NCBI GenBank assembly: GCA_000998045.1
Contig: LCCS01000010.1
Coordinates: 1-32,338 of the forward strand
Direction: 5' to 3'
Length of the DNA stretch: 32,338 nt
Source of the DNA: Parcubacteria group bacterium GW2011_GWD2_42_14
Lineage (GTDB): Bacteria; Patescibacteriota; Minisyncoccia; Phycocordibacterales; UBA12088
Position numbers and translations under genes: made by a program. The notes beneath the pieces were generated by a model. The model ran no database searches. It had not been told where the DNA came from and saw only the letters and a list, made by a program, of their open reading frames with translations. Below are positions 1 through 8,600 of this stretch, piece by piece. Numbering within the stretch: the first letter of the stretch is position 1; each line of letters starts with the position of its first letter.

Positions 1-71
1 TTTACGTTATATGTTTGTAAATAGAAATATCCCCAGCTACCAGTACTCAATCAACCCGAAAAGATAAAGAT

Positions 72-99
72 AGTATAGTCAAGACTGGGTATTTGTCAA
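72..99 (-). promoter_or_regulatory. sigma70-type promoter reading out of the window
   Basis: On the minus strand TTGACA (94-99) is followed after 16 nt by TATACT (72-77). This is a near-consensus promoter pointing leftwards. No start codon is visible between it and the window edge, so any gene it serves lies outside. The call rests on sequence match alone. Confidence 0.5.
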
Positions 100-180
100 T
101 AGGGGTCAAGAGCCATATTGCCTAATATGGGGATAAGTTATTCAAGTACTGAGTAACGAGTTGCGAGTTGAAAAAGCATG

Positions 181-210
181 CCCTGTACCGAGCTTTGCTC
201 TGGTACAGGG
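181..210. repeat. strong hairpin
   Basis: CCCTGTACC-GAGC (181-193) pairs with GCTC-GGTACAGGG (197-210) around a TTT loop, with a single bulged T at 201. No T-run follows on either strand, so it is not an obvious intrinsic terminator. Role unknown. Confidence 0.6.
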
Positions 211-328
211 TTCCTAGTTTCCACCCGATGGCGGACCCTCCTGCGTGAGGGCAAGTCAAAGCTTGCACTGAGCCTGTCGAAGGGTTCGAAAAACAAGATT
301 AGAAGTCAAGGCACTGAGCCGAAACAAA

Positions 329-366
329 AAATACTAGTATTAATTACGTAATTAATACTAGTATTT
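329..366. repeat. 38-bp perfect palindrome
   Basis: The 19-bp arms are exactly complementary with no loop, centred on the CG at 347/348. The arm ends are AAATACTAGT and ACTAGTATTT. The same 10-bp ends recur at 19240-19265 around a different centre. It lies 40 bp downstream of the stop codon of the 406-729 gene and could end its transcript, but the long palindrome exceeds what a simple terminator needs. Confidence 0.75.
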
Positions 367-405
367 ACATGCACCACATGGAACTTAACTTGTGCAAATC
401 TTCTG

Positions 406-729
406 TTACGAGTTGGAGAAATGCTCCCAGAATTCTTGTGCTTCTTCTTTCGTCAATGGTAAGCAGAGTCGTGGATGACAGCCGGAAGTAACCGCAATAT
501 CGTGGAGCGGTCGAAAATCAATATGAAATTGTGCCGACCAAATCTCTTTATCGCGTTGAAAATCGTCCACATTGGTTCTCGAAAATTTTGCCATCTCCTC
601 AACTGAAGTGAAGCGAGTTGCAGAAGTGTAACAGGATGCATATGGATAGCCATCTCGCATTGACTCATACAACACCTTACCCTCAGTCAACACCTTATAC
701 ACACGTAGGTTATAAACTTCCTTTTCCAT
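406..729 (-). CDS. hypothetical protein, 107 aa
   Basis: I do not recognise this protein. It is soluble, mixed alpha/beta in appearance, with three cysteines, no signal peptide and no membrane segment; the C-terminal third is Glu-rich (KEEAQEFWEHF). The start is supported by a G-rich Shine-Dalgarno (GGGGGAG about 6 nt before the ATG on the minus strand), one of only three such sites noticed in the window. It stands alone between trmD and a repeat-rich gene desert. Coding is likely because of the good ribosome site and a full-length open frame, but no function can be assigned. Confidence 0.6.
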   Translation of the reverse strand: MEKEVYNLRVYKVLTEGKVLYESMRDGYPYASCYTSATRFTSVEEMAKFSRTNVDDFQRDKEIWSAQFHIDFRPLHDIAVTSGCHPRLCLPLTKEEAQEFWEHFSNS

Positions 730-843
730 TGAACGCTCCCCCTTGTCTTTAAGGATATTTTTCGTTGCGAAATTTCTGCGTATGATAATTACACAGCATT
801 AGACATTTGTCAAATTTACAACAAGCAAAATTCTCGGTTCCTT

Positions 844-1530
844 TTATGTAATTTTTGTAGAATTTTTCCAAGCTTCGATATCTTTGTGATTTCCTGAGAG
901 GAGTACTTTTGGTACTTTGTACTTCTTCCCTTTCCATACAAGCACTTCGGGGCGGGTATACACCTCACTCGCAGACACACGTCGTTCTTCGATAGACTCA
1001 TCTTTTCCCAACACACCTTTGAGTCTCCGGGTAATCGTATCTAGCACTACCATAGCAGGCAGTTCCCCACCCGTGAGCGTGTACGGTCCGATAGTCACCC
1101 CTTCAGCACGTAGGATTTTCTTGACCCGTCCATCTATCCCCTCATAACGTCCACATATCATAACAATATGTTTGTAATGAGTGCTTGCCTTATCTGCGTA
1201 AGCAGTATCAAGCTGTTTTCCGTTCGGTTCAAAGAACACCACCTTCACGGTGCGACGATTTTTGCGACCGAGCGCTTTTGCAACAGCCTTGAGAACACTT
1301 TCCGCTTCGAGAACCATCCCCGGTCCTCCACCATAAGGTTTTCTATCAACACGACCATGTACATCCTTTGTAAACGCACGAGGATTATAAAAAACAACAC
1401 GTATCTTATTTTCTGCTATCGCACGTTTGATAATGGACTCATTTAGGTACGAGTCAAAAGCACTCGGGAAAAGTGTGATAATGTGAAAGGTAATTTGCTT
1501 TGAACTTATTTCAGGGGTGCTTTTTCTCAT
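844..1530 (-). CDS. trmD: tRNA (guanine-N1-)-methyltransferase TrmD
   Basis: TrmD methylates G37 next to the anticodon using S-adenosylmethionine and prevents +1 frameshifting. The 228-aa protein carries the expected SPOUT knot motifs: the N-terminal HIITLFP strand, YGGGPGM at residues 66-72, CGRYEGIDGR at 126-135, the IGPYTLTGGELPAM segment near 147-160, and a C-terminal YTRP...LLSGNHKDIEAW region. The length is close to normal. It sits just after the rpsP-khpA transcription unit, matching the usual rpsP/trmD neighbourhood, but rimM is absent here and a hairpin terminator separates it from khpA. A -10-like TATATA lies 6 nt before the ATG with TTAACT 17 nt further up, so the mRNA may be leaderless. 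Confidence 0.95.
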   Translation of the reverse strand: MRKSTPEISSKQITFHIITLFPSAFDSYLNESIIKRAIAENKIRVVFYNPRAFTKDVHGRVDRKPYGGGPGMVLEAESVLKAVAKALGRKNRRTVKVVFFEPNGKQLDTAYADKASTHYKHIVMICGRYEGIDGRVKKILRAEGVTIGPYTLTGGELPAMVVLDTITRRLKGVLGKDESIEERRVSASEVYTRPEVLVWKGKKYKVPKVLLSGNHKDIEAWKNSTKIT

Positions 1531-1568
1531 AATTTGTATATACCTTATACTCTAAGTCCAGTTAAAAT

Positions 1569-1597
1569 AAAAGGCACAATATTTAATTGTGCCTTTT
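1569..1597 (-). terminator. intrinsic terminator after khpA
   Basis: A 12-bp stem (AAAAGGCACAAT 1569-1580 with ATTGTGCCTTTT 1586-1597) closes an ATTTA loop and is flanked by A/T runs on both sides, so it could work in either direction. The gene arrangement makes it the end of the rpmF-to-khpA minus-strand unit, upstream of trmD. Confidence 0.75.
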
Positions 1598-1613
1598 ATT
1601 ATCAAGAGAATAT

Positions 1614-1737
1614 TAGAACTTTCGAAAACAGATGCAATTCAAGGCGCGCAAACAAAATAGAACGAGTTGTATGAGTAATACTACGAGAGATATTTTGTGT
1701 AGCGCAACGCTGAAGTGCGCTGTTTTCGAATGTTCTA
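1614..1737 (+). repeat. structured dispersed repeat, copy 1
   Basis: First of three related elements (others at 10254-10373 and 29896-30008). The outer stem pairs 1615-1631 with 1720-1736 (16 of 17 positions). The inner stem pairs GCGC plus ACAAAATA (1646-1649, 1652-1659) with TATTTTGT plus GCGC (1691-1698, 1702-1705). The core between the stems is strongly conserved among copies. The element starts right beside the khpA stop codon and runs opposite to the neighbouring genes. Its reading frame equivalent to the open one in the other copies has two stops. Confidence 0.85.
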
Positions 1738-1739
1738 GA

Positions 1740-2099
1740 CTAGTCCATCTTTAGATCAGCCATAGCCTCATCTAGAGACTTGCTTACTTCTGAAGGTGTA
1801 GGTGCTGCAGTCTCAGATGCTGCTGCACTTGCTGCTTCCTGTGAACGAAGTCCACCTTCTGGCTCATTGATTTTAAGATTCACGCGTGAATTGTTCTTCA
1901 TTCCTACAACACGTAGAAGTGTTCGGATAGCCTTAGCGGTGTTTCCACTGCGACCTATGATTTTACCCATATCTGCAGCGTCTACATCAAGCGTAAGTAA
2001 TACACCCATCTCATCTACTGTTCGTTGTACCTTTACAGCGTCCGGTGTATCCACAAGACCCTTAACAACATACTCTAAAAATTTCTGATCGAATTCCAT
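1740..2099 (-). CDS. khpA: KH-domain RNA-binding protein (KhpA/YlqC-like)
   Basis: This 119-aa protein has a single type-II KH domain in its first 80 residues, with the RNA-gripping GxxG loop visible as IGRSGNTAKAIRTLL. KhpA proteins bind RNA broadly and, with KhpB, affect cell elongation and division in Gram-positive bacteria; here the role is inferred from family. The domain is followed by a low-complexity Ala/Ser/Thr linker and a short acidic tail, making it longer than the usual 75-80 aa. It lies 111 bp downstream of rpsP in the same direction, the conserved rpsP-khpA pairing. A terminator and repeat copy 1 follow it. Confidence 0.9.
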   Translation of the reverse strand: MEFDQKFLEYVVKGLVDTPDAVKVQRTVDEMGVLLTLDVDAADMGKIIGRSGNTAKAIRTLLRVVGMKNNSRVNLKINEPEGGLRSQEAASAAASETAAPTPSEVSKSLDEAMADLKMD

Positions 2100-2210
2100 A
2101 CTCTTTTTTACTGATTACAGTTTGTCTGATAACAAATACCGATATAACGATATTACGTCCTATTGTACCTATATGCAAGATATACGCAACAGGTACTATT
2201 GGAAGCCTGC

Positions 2211-2579
2211 CTACTTTTCTTCAACTGCTACTGCAGGTTCAGACGCAGGAGTTTCCTCCACTTCTTTCGTCGCAGTAGGGGCTACTGCTTCTTCTGCTTT
2301 TTTAATAGGTGTCTTCTTTGGAAGCACGTTCTTCTTTTTGCCTTCAATAACTTTTTGAGAAACCAATAGGTTGTGAACAGTATCGGATACTTGCGCACCT
2401 TGCTGAATCCAATAGAGCACGCGTTCACTATTCACCGTCACACTATCATCGTGAGGATTGTAATGCCCTACCAACTCAACATAATTTGAACTCTTTGCTG
2501 CTCGTGTTTTTTCAGTAACCACTACGCGAAATTCAGCGTAGTTTTTCCTTCCAACACGTTGTAGTCGAATCATTAACAT
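2211..2579 (-). CDS. rpsP: 30S ribosomal protein S16
   Basis: The protein begins with the family signature MIRLQRVGRKNYAEFRVVV and continues with the conserved ...YVELVGHYNP... segment and the RVLYWIQQGAQVSDTV helix. I place the start at the MLMIRLQ methionine (2579), or two codons later at 2573. A longer open frame reaching 2633 adds residues that do not belong to S16 and would overlap the end of rnc. After the roughly 80-residue core there is a Lys-rich stretch and an Ala/Glu/Val-rich tail of about 40 residues, an extension beyond the typical length. It is co-directional with rnc (45-bp gap) and khpA. Confidence 0.95.
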   Translation of the reverse strand: MLMIRLQRVGRKNYAEFRVVVTEKTRAAKSSNYVELVGHYNPHDDSVTVNSERVLYWIQQGAQVSDTVHNLLVSQKVIEGKKKNVLPKKTPIKKAEEAVAPTATKEVEETPASEPAVAVEEK

Positions 2580-2623
2580 AATGCGGGGTACTGTACCAGA
2601 TACTCGGCTTAGGGTCAACCCTT

Positions 2624-3334
2624 CTACACCCACGCTTTCGCCTTGAGCGCAGCCAATGCCGCCACTTGTTCAGCCTCTTGTTTACTCCTTCCCTTTCCTT
2701 GTGCTACTTCTTCCTTCCCAAGGAAGGCTCCTACGGTAAACTGCTTGTCATGGTCTGGGCCGGTCTCAGAAACTATAGAATAGCTCGGTGTAATAGAAAC
2801 ATGCTCCTGTGCTTTTTCTTGAAACAAGCTCTTGCTATCTTGCCAGAGACGCTTTGACACCACGTCCTCAACTAAGTGGAAAATATTTGTTTCAATAAAC
2901 TGCTTGGCTACATCATAGCCCTGATCCAAGTATATGGCTCCAATAACAGCCTCAAAGGTATCAGCCAGAATGTACAGCCGAGCTCGGCCGGTGTCTTTTG
3001 CCTCTCCACGTGAAAGGTATAAACAGTCGTTCATCTGCAAACGAGTGGCCGCATCGCCTATTGTGTTGGTGTTTACCAGTGCCGCTCGGTATGCGGTAAG
3101 GTCTCCCTCAGTTTTGTGGGGATATTTTTCAAAAAGGAATCGTGTAACAACAAGCTCAAGTACGGCATCTCCCAAGAACTCCAGTCGTTCGTTGTGTTCG
3201 ATATAGTCTCCACGATGTTCGTTGACATAGCTCCTGTGTGTAAACGCGGTATGTAAAAGCTTCGGGTCAGTAAAAGTAACTCCAATCTTGGTAGAAAATG
3301 TATCAATATTATGTTTTATTTCTTCTATATCCAT
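2624..3334 (-). CDS. rnc: ribonuclease III
   Basis: RNase III cleaves double-stranded RNA in rRNA maturation and mRNA decay. From the start chosen at 3334 the protein is 236 aa. The catalytic signature ERLEFLGDAVLE is at residues 49-60, and the second acidic cluster appears in DTFEAVIGAIYLD. A C-terminal double-stranded RNA-binding domain follows (SLFQEKAQEH to GRSKQEAEQVAALAAL). The frame extends up to 3409, but those 25 residues precede the conserved MDIEEIKHNI start and are not family-like. Both RNase III domains appear complete. Confidence 0.95.
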   Translation of the reverse strand: MDIEEIKHNIDTFSTKIGVTFTDPKLLHTAFTHRSYVNEHRGDYIEHNERLEFLGDAVLELVVTRFLFEKYPHKTEGDLTAYRAALVNTNTIGDAATRLQMNDCLYLSRGEAKDTGRARLYILADTFEAVIGAIYLDQGYDVAKQFIETNIFHLVEDVVSKRLWQDSKSLFQEKAQEHVSITPSYSIVSETGPDHDKQFTVGAFLGKEEVAQGKGRSKQEAEQVAALAALKAKAWV

Positions 3335-3418
3335 TTTTATTTCTTCTAATCCATAAGTAATAACTTCGCGTTTATATATAAAACACGAGACATGGAACTG
3401 CAATTTCATTCCATGAAT

Positions 3419-4348
3419 TTATTTTTTGAGACTCAACAAAATGTTGATAGCTTTGGTAATGATCGGGAGCATATCATGGTAAAAGTTGAGCTCAAGAATA
3501 TCTGCAAGCTTAAACCATCGTGCGTCATCAAGTCCTCCTTTGCCCTCCTCAAGCTTCACTTCCGTAAAGGGTGACTCTGCCAAATAATAACTCACATGTT
3601 TTCGTATCTTACCTTTTTCCGGGTGTGAAGCAACATATTCATTTTCACCCAACTTTTCTACTATTTTTATATCAAGGTCCATTTCTTCCTTAATCTCTCT
3701 CACCGTCGCCTCTTCATCAGACTCACCTTCTTCTACACCACCTTTAGAAAGTGTCCAGTGGCCAAAGACATCATGCACAAGTGCCACATATACGTCACCA
3801 TCGTGCTCTGCATACACCACCGCTCCAGCTTTGCGGTCAATAGGCATCAATTCATAAGGGACCAAGGGTTGCGTGCGTGATTTTTTGTTTTTTGTGGAAA
3901 CTTCGTCCTTTCCAGGTTCACCGAGTTCCTTGTACACGCCACCTATAACACCATTAATGAATCCGCCAGAGGAATCTCCGCCAAAGTTCTTGGCAAGCTC
4001 GATTGCTTCATTGATGGCTACTTTTGCAGGAACTTCCTTACGGTCGCTAAACAGTAATTCATACAATCCTAACCGCAATATATTTCTATCGACTCTGGCT
4101 ATTTTGTCAATAGGCCATTCCGGTGCAGCTTTAGATATAACTGCATCTAAATCAGATTGTTTTGTTATAACACCATCAAGCAACCTCTTCATGAAGGGTT
4201 TGTCTTTGCTATCAGTAGCGAATTCTTCTATATTTCTACTAAGGATAACCTCAGGTGCGTCAGTTTTGCCGTTACCTTCTTCATTGTTAGTGTCCCACTC
4301 AAAAAGTGTTTGTAGGACAATTGATCGTGATAAGTGTCTATTCGACAT
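3419..4348 (-). CDS. nusB: NusB-Nudix hydrolase fusion protein
   Basis: Two domains lie in one 309-aa frame. Residues 1-145 are a NusB fold: the N-terminal RHLSRSIVLQTLFEWD helix, the KIARVDRNILRLGLYELLF segment and the VAINEAIELAKNFGGDSSGGFINGV motif match the transcription antitermination factor that works with NusE/S10 on rRNA operons. After a basic linker (150-162), residues 163-309 are a Nudix hydrolase. Its box at 203-225 fits G-x5-E-x7-RE-I-x-EE-x-x-L, with Asp224 where Gly is usual; the metal-binding REIKEE core is intact. Nudix enzymes hydrolyse nucleoside diphosphates linked to another moiety; the substrate here is unknown. It sits between rpmF and rnc. The linker is intact, so this is a real fusion and not two overlapping genes. 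Confidence 0.9.
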   Translation of the reverse strand: MSNRHLSRSIVLQTLFEWDTNNEEGNGKTDAPEVILSRNIEEFATDSKDKPFMKRLLDGVITKQSDLDAVISKAAPEWPIDKIARVDRNILRLGLYELLFSDRKEVPAKVAINEAIELAKNFGGDSSGGFINGVIGGVYKELGEPGKDEVSTKNKKSRTQPLVPYELMPIDRKAGAVVYAEHDGDVYVALVHDVFGHWTLSKGGVEEGESDEEATVREIKEEMDLDIKIVEKLGENEYVASHPEKGKIRKHVSYYLAESPFTEVKLEEGKGGLDDARWFKLADILELNFYHDMLPIITKAINILLSLKK

Positions 4349-4418
4349 GTGCTCAAATGAACTTGCGTATGACGCTTTAAAGTCCCCATAGTACGTATAC
4401 TATTGGCACTTCAAAACG

Positions 4419-4679
4419 TTACTTTTTTTCCACGGAAGCGTTTTTTGTAGCTTTTTCTTTCGCAGGAGCTTTCTTAACCTTACTTCCTTTTGTGGCTTTA
4501 ACTACTTCGGGTTTTCCTATGGTGATAATACTTTTACCACGGTACATCCCTGTGTCAGGATCAACAAAATGACGGCGTCGAACACCTGTTTTTGTTGCAA
4601 CAAGACGAGGTGTACCCATGTGATGGTGTGCACGGCGACTTGCAGTCTTGCTATGGCTAAGCTTCATTCGTACTGACAT
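4419..4679 (-). CDS. rpmF: 50S ribosomal protein L32
   Basis: The conserved core SHSKTASRRAHHHM and the FVDPDTGMYRGKSII segment identify L32. The protein has no cysteine, so it is a zinc-free type, and it carries a Lys/Ala-rich C-terminal extension of about 25 residues. I choose the MSVRMKLSHS methionine (4679): the longer frame to 4697 adds six residues and would place its start codon inside the candidate promoter. It heads the minus-strand unit rpmF-nusB-rnc-rpsP-khpA. Confidence 0.9.
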   Translation of the reverse strand: MSVRMKLSHSKTASRRAHHHMGTPRLVATKTGVRRRHFVDPDTGMYRGKSIITIGKPEVVKATKGSKVKKAPAKEKATKNASVEKK

Positions 4680-4686
4680 TGGGTCT

Positions 4687-4714
4687 ACTATAACCAAAAA
4701 CTACAACAATGCAA
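4687..4714 (-). promoter_or_regulatory. rpmF promoter, probably giving a leaderless mRNA
   Basis: TTGCAT (4709-4714) and TATAGT (4687-4692) are separated by 16 nt on the minus strand. The -10 box ends only 7 nt before the rpmF ATG, so transcription would begin at or next to the start codon. Confidence 0.5.
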
Positions 4715-4891
4715 GACCCATTAGAGGCAGCACAGTGCAAAAAGTTTTTAACCTTTTTCAACTTCTTCAAATACATATTCAAACACGGCAAAGGACATAT
4801 TTAGTCGTTTGGCGAGCTTTTGAGTTCGCCGGAGGCGAAAGAGCTTTCAATTTTTAACTTTCAACTCAGAAGGTGTTAGAGTAGGGACAAC
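4698..4891. other. divergent intergenic region rpmF/rnhB
   Basis: It contains the rpmF promoter, two patches of AAGTTAA-like heptads (about 4740-4770 and 4850-4868), and a hairpin with TTCGCC/GGCGAA arms near 4829-4843. No coding region is seen. Confidence 0.5.
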
Positions 4892-5494
4892 ATGGAGCTA
4901 GAAAAAACATTGTGGACCATCGGGATAGATGAAGCTGGTCGTGGACCACTCGCTGGTCCCGTATCTGTAGGAGTATTTGCAGTGTCAACTGAGTTTGCGA
5001 TGAATAAACTAGAAGGTATTAGAGACTCAAAACAAATTTCTGAAGAAAAACGTAATGAATGGTACGTAAAATTTCCTTCTTTTGAGCACTGCCGTTGTGC
5101 TGTCTCTTTTTCTAGCCCACAACTAATAGATACTGAAGGTATTGTATTTGCTATCCAAAACGCATTGAACCGCGCTCTCATCAAGCTAAATCTTGAACCT
5201 GCTGTTTGCACAGTGCTTCTTGATGGTTCCCTCCATGCGCCAAAGGAGTATTTAGCTCAAAAAACCATAATTCGTGGTGATATAACGGAGCCGGTGATTT
5301 CTGCAGCGTCCATACTCGCAAAAGTAAAACGTGATCTGTATATGAAAAAAGTTGCCAAGGAATATCCTGATTACCTTTTTGAAAAACACAAAGGATATGG
5401 CACCAAACAGCACTTTGATTTACTACGTACGTATGGTTTGAGTTCACTCCATCGAACGTCGTTTTGCAAGAATATTCTTCAGAGCCGTGAGTAA
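4892..5494 (+). CDS. rnhB: ribonuclease HII
   Basis: RNase HII cuts RNA in RNA-DNA hybrids and starts removal of misincorporated ribonucleotides. The 200-aa protein has the GIDEAGRGPLAGPV signature with catalytic Asp13 and Glu14, the LLDGS strand with Asp111, and AASILAKVKRD with Asp148, so the four-residue active site looks complete. The C-terminal HKGYGTKQHF motif is also present. The gene is co-directional with dnaE, and a heptad repeat cluster begins at its stop codon. Confidence 0.95.
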   Translation: MELEKTLWTIGIDEAGRGPLAGPVSVGVFAVSTEFAMNKLEGIRDSKQISEEKRNEWYVKFPSFEHCRCAVSFSSPQLIDTEGIVFAIQNALNRALIKLNLEPAVCTVLLDGSLHAPKEYLAQKTIIRGDITEPVISAASILAKVKRDLYMKKVAKEYPDYLFEKHKGYGTKQHFDLLRTYGLSSLHRTSFCKNILQSRE

Positions 5495-5605
5495 GCGAGT
5501 AACGAGTAACGAGTTACCGAGTTTTGAACATTTCACCTTCGGGCGAAATGTTCTCTATCTAACTCGTTTTCACTCGCTACTCAGAACTCGGTAACTCGCT
5601 ACTCG
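5487..5605. repeat. heptad repeats as inverted arms around a hairpin
   Basis: GAGTAAC-type heptads begin at the rnhB stop codon. A 21-nt arm (5503-5523) is complementary to 5585-5605 with one mismatch. Between the arms, 5526-5553 forms a hairpin (GAACATTTC/GAAATGTTC arms, TTCG tetraloop). No T-run follows the inner hairpin. The right arm ends just before the dnaE -10 box. Confidence 0.7.
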
Positions 5606-5611
5606 TCGTGG

Positions 5612-5617
5612 TATACT
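5612..5617 (+). promoter_or_regulatory. dnaE -10 element, probably leaderless
   Basis: TATACT ends 6 nt before the dnaE ATG. No convincing -35 lies 17 nt upstream, because that position falls within the repeat arm. A transcript from here would start at the initiation codon, and no Shine-Dalgarno is present. Confidence 0.4.
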
Positions 5618-5623
5618 CTCTCC

Positions 5624-8600
5624 ATGGCAAACTTTGTGCACCTACACACACATAGTCACTACTCACTCCTCAACGGCGTACCAAAACTCAAACCTCTCAT
5701 TGCGCGAGCAAAAGAATATGGAATGACTTCCCTAGCCCTTACTGATAACGGGAACATGTATGGTGCTATTGAGTTTTACCAACAATGCCACAAACAAGGT
5801 ATCAAGCCGATACTGGGTGTGGATGCATACATGGCGGCTCGTTCACGTTTTGACCGAGAAGAGGACATGGATCGGAAGCGAACGCGACTAGTGCTTCTCG
5901 CAGAAAACAACGATGGCTATCACAACCTCATCAAGCTTGTCACAAGCTCGTACGTTGATGGTTTCTTTTACAAACCACGCATCGACCGTGACATCCTTGA
6001 AAAGTTACATGGGGGACTTATAGCTATTTTGCCGTTTTTCTCTGGAGAACACGTGAGTGCCTTGAAAGCCAACAACCTTGAACGGGCTACTGACGTCATA
6101 GAATGGCACAAAAGAATCTTCGGCGAGGGAAACGTATTTTTAGAAATCACGCATCACAGAGAAGTCGAGGGAGAGGAGTACCTTCTGAACCAAACAAAGA
6201 AACTCGCGAAGAAGACTGGTGTGCCACTTATTGCAGCTCATGACACCTACTATCTTGACCCGAGTGATAGAGACGCACGCGAGACAATGATTAAGATTCA
6301 AACTGATGGAACTCTTGAAGAAGAGGGTTTTGTTGAAAACGAAGATTTTTCATTTATTGATGCCCTCACGGCAGAAGACCTCTTCCGAGAAGAGCCTGAA
6401 GCACTTGCGAACACAGAGCGAGTCGCAGAACGATGCAATGTAAATATAACACTCGGACAGTGGTACTTCCCAGCATTTACCATAGCTTCAGGAAGAACTC
6501 CAGATGAGGAACTGGTGCATGTTGCTCGAGAAGGGCTCGCTTGGCGCAAACTCCCCTACGAAGGAGCGCTGAAGGAAAGACTAGATTATGAATTACAAGT
6601 AATAAAAGACAAGGGATACAGCACGTATTTTCTGGCTGTGGCAGACCTTCTGCGTGAGGCACGCGAAAGAGAAATCCTAACTACGATTCGAGGATCAGTC
6701 GCTGGCTCGCTTGTAACCTTCGCCATGGGTATCACTAACGTCGACCCTATTCGATTTCATTTACCGTTCGAACGTTTCCTGAATCCCCATCGACCCAGCG
6801 CCCCCGATATCGACATGGATTACGCTGATAACCGTCGGGATGAAATGATTGAGTACACAAAAGAAAAGTACGGCCATGCAAACGTGGCACAGATAGGCAC
6901 CTTTGGAACCATGATGGCTCGAGCTGCAGTGCGCGACGTCGCACGAGCACTTGGATACCCGTATGGAATCGGTGACAAAATAGCCAAGGCAATACCTTTT
7001 GGTTCTCAGGGTTTTCCTATGACTATTGATACCGCACTCGAAACTGAGAAAGAATTTGCAAACCTCTACAAAAAAGACTCGGACACGAGACGTATCGTCG
7101 ATCTCGCAAAAAAAATTGAAGGGTGCGCGCGACATGTGGGTGTACATGCAGCGGGCGTCGTCATTGCACCTAGCCCTCTGTCAGGATTTGTACCCATACA
7201 GCCAGATCCAAAAGGAGGTGGAAAATACATCACGCAATACGATATGCATAGTGTGGGTGAAGATGGCGTTGGTCTCCTCAAGTTTGACTTTCTCGGTATT
7301 AAGAACCTTTCGATTCTTGCTGATGCCATCAAGCGAGTCAAGGAACGACACGGCGTTGTTATTGATATAGAGAACATACCACTTGATGATGAGAAAACTT
7401 TTACCATGTTGGCGAAGGGAGACACGGGCGGAGTCTTCCAGCTAAACGGTACAGCAATGACACGGTACTTGAAGGAGCTCAAGCCGACACGTATTGAGGA
7501 CATCAACGCTATGATTGCGCTCTATCGTCCTGGACCGATGAAAAACATCCCTGAGTACATTGCTCGCAAGCAAGGACGTTCACCTATCCAGTATTTCCAC
7601 CCCAAAGCAAAAACATTCTTGGAACCTTCGTATGGAATATTGGTATACCAAGACGACCTTCTCTTTACCGCGCTTGAACTCGCAGGCTACAACTGGGAGA
7701 CGGTGGACAAATTTAGAAAGGCTGTAGGTAAGAAGATACCTGAAGAAATGGCTAAACAACACGTTATTTTCGTTGAAGGATGTCAAAAGTTCTCAGGCAT
7801 GACCGCTCGAGATGCGGAGAAAATATGGGATCTCTTTGAACCATTCCAAGGCTACGGTTTCAACAAGGCACATGCCGCAAGCTACGGTAAAGTTGCGTAC
7901 CAAACAGCGTACCTTAAAGCCAACTATCCGGTAGAGTACATGGCAGCTATTCTTACCGCTGATGCTGGCGACGTCGATAAGGTATCTGAGGGAATTACCC
8001 AGTGTATCAAAATGGATATACCCGTACTTCAGCCTGACATCAACCAAAGTATTGGAAACTTCACAGTAGTAAAGTACGGTGAGCGTGACGCGATACGCTT
8101 CGGACTCAACTCAATAAAAAACTTTGGCGAAGGAATTGCACAGATTATTATTTCCGAACGAGAAAAGAATGGTGTCTTTAAAAGTCTAGAAGATTTTCTT
8201 ACAAGGATCCAAGACAGAAATCTCAACAAGAAATCTCTAGAGTCACTTGTGAAGTGTGGTGCCCTTGACTCATTTGAGTACACACGTGGGCGTATGCTCA
8301 CCTACCTTGAAGATTTACTTACCTTTAACAAAGACCTTGCAAAGGAGACTGCACAGGTTTCACTTTTCGCTCTTACTGACGGACACAAGACACTCACCTT
8401 GCCGGAAGCTGATCAAGCACCACAACGGGACATGCTCAGGTGGGAAAAAGAACTCCTTGGGCTCTACATTTCTGGTCATCCACTCGACCCCTATAAAGAA
8501 CGTCTCGAAAAGCTAGGACAAACAATCGCGAATGCCAAGAAATGTTACATTGGACTAGAAACAAAAGTAGGAGGTATTCTTTCTGAAGTAAAACCATTTA

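Larger units (their letters stand above)
1..405. other. gene-free, hairpin-rich stretch
   Basis: I see no credible coding region here. The stretch holds a hairpin at 113-130 (7-bp arms CCATATT/AATATGG), heptad-like repeats at about 154-170 (GAGTAAC/GAGTTGC type), a strong hairpin at 181-210, a small hairpin at 251-266, two near-copies of a CACTGAGCC motif (about 267-275 and 311-320), and the 38-bp palindrome at 329-366. It looks like an accumulation of small repeats rather than a decayed gene. Confidence 0.6.

Noticed and set aside
749-937. 62-aa frame overlapping the end of trmD
   Set aside because: It overlaps trmD in another frame, with low-complexity, Lys/Tyr-rich composition and no ribosome site.
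2580-2633. Longer S16 N-terminus
   Set aside because: The extra residues are not S16-like and would overlap the 3' end of rnc.
5181-5447. Minus-strand 88-aa frame within rnhB
   Set aside because: Antisense to a clearly conserved gene with complete active-site motifs.
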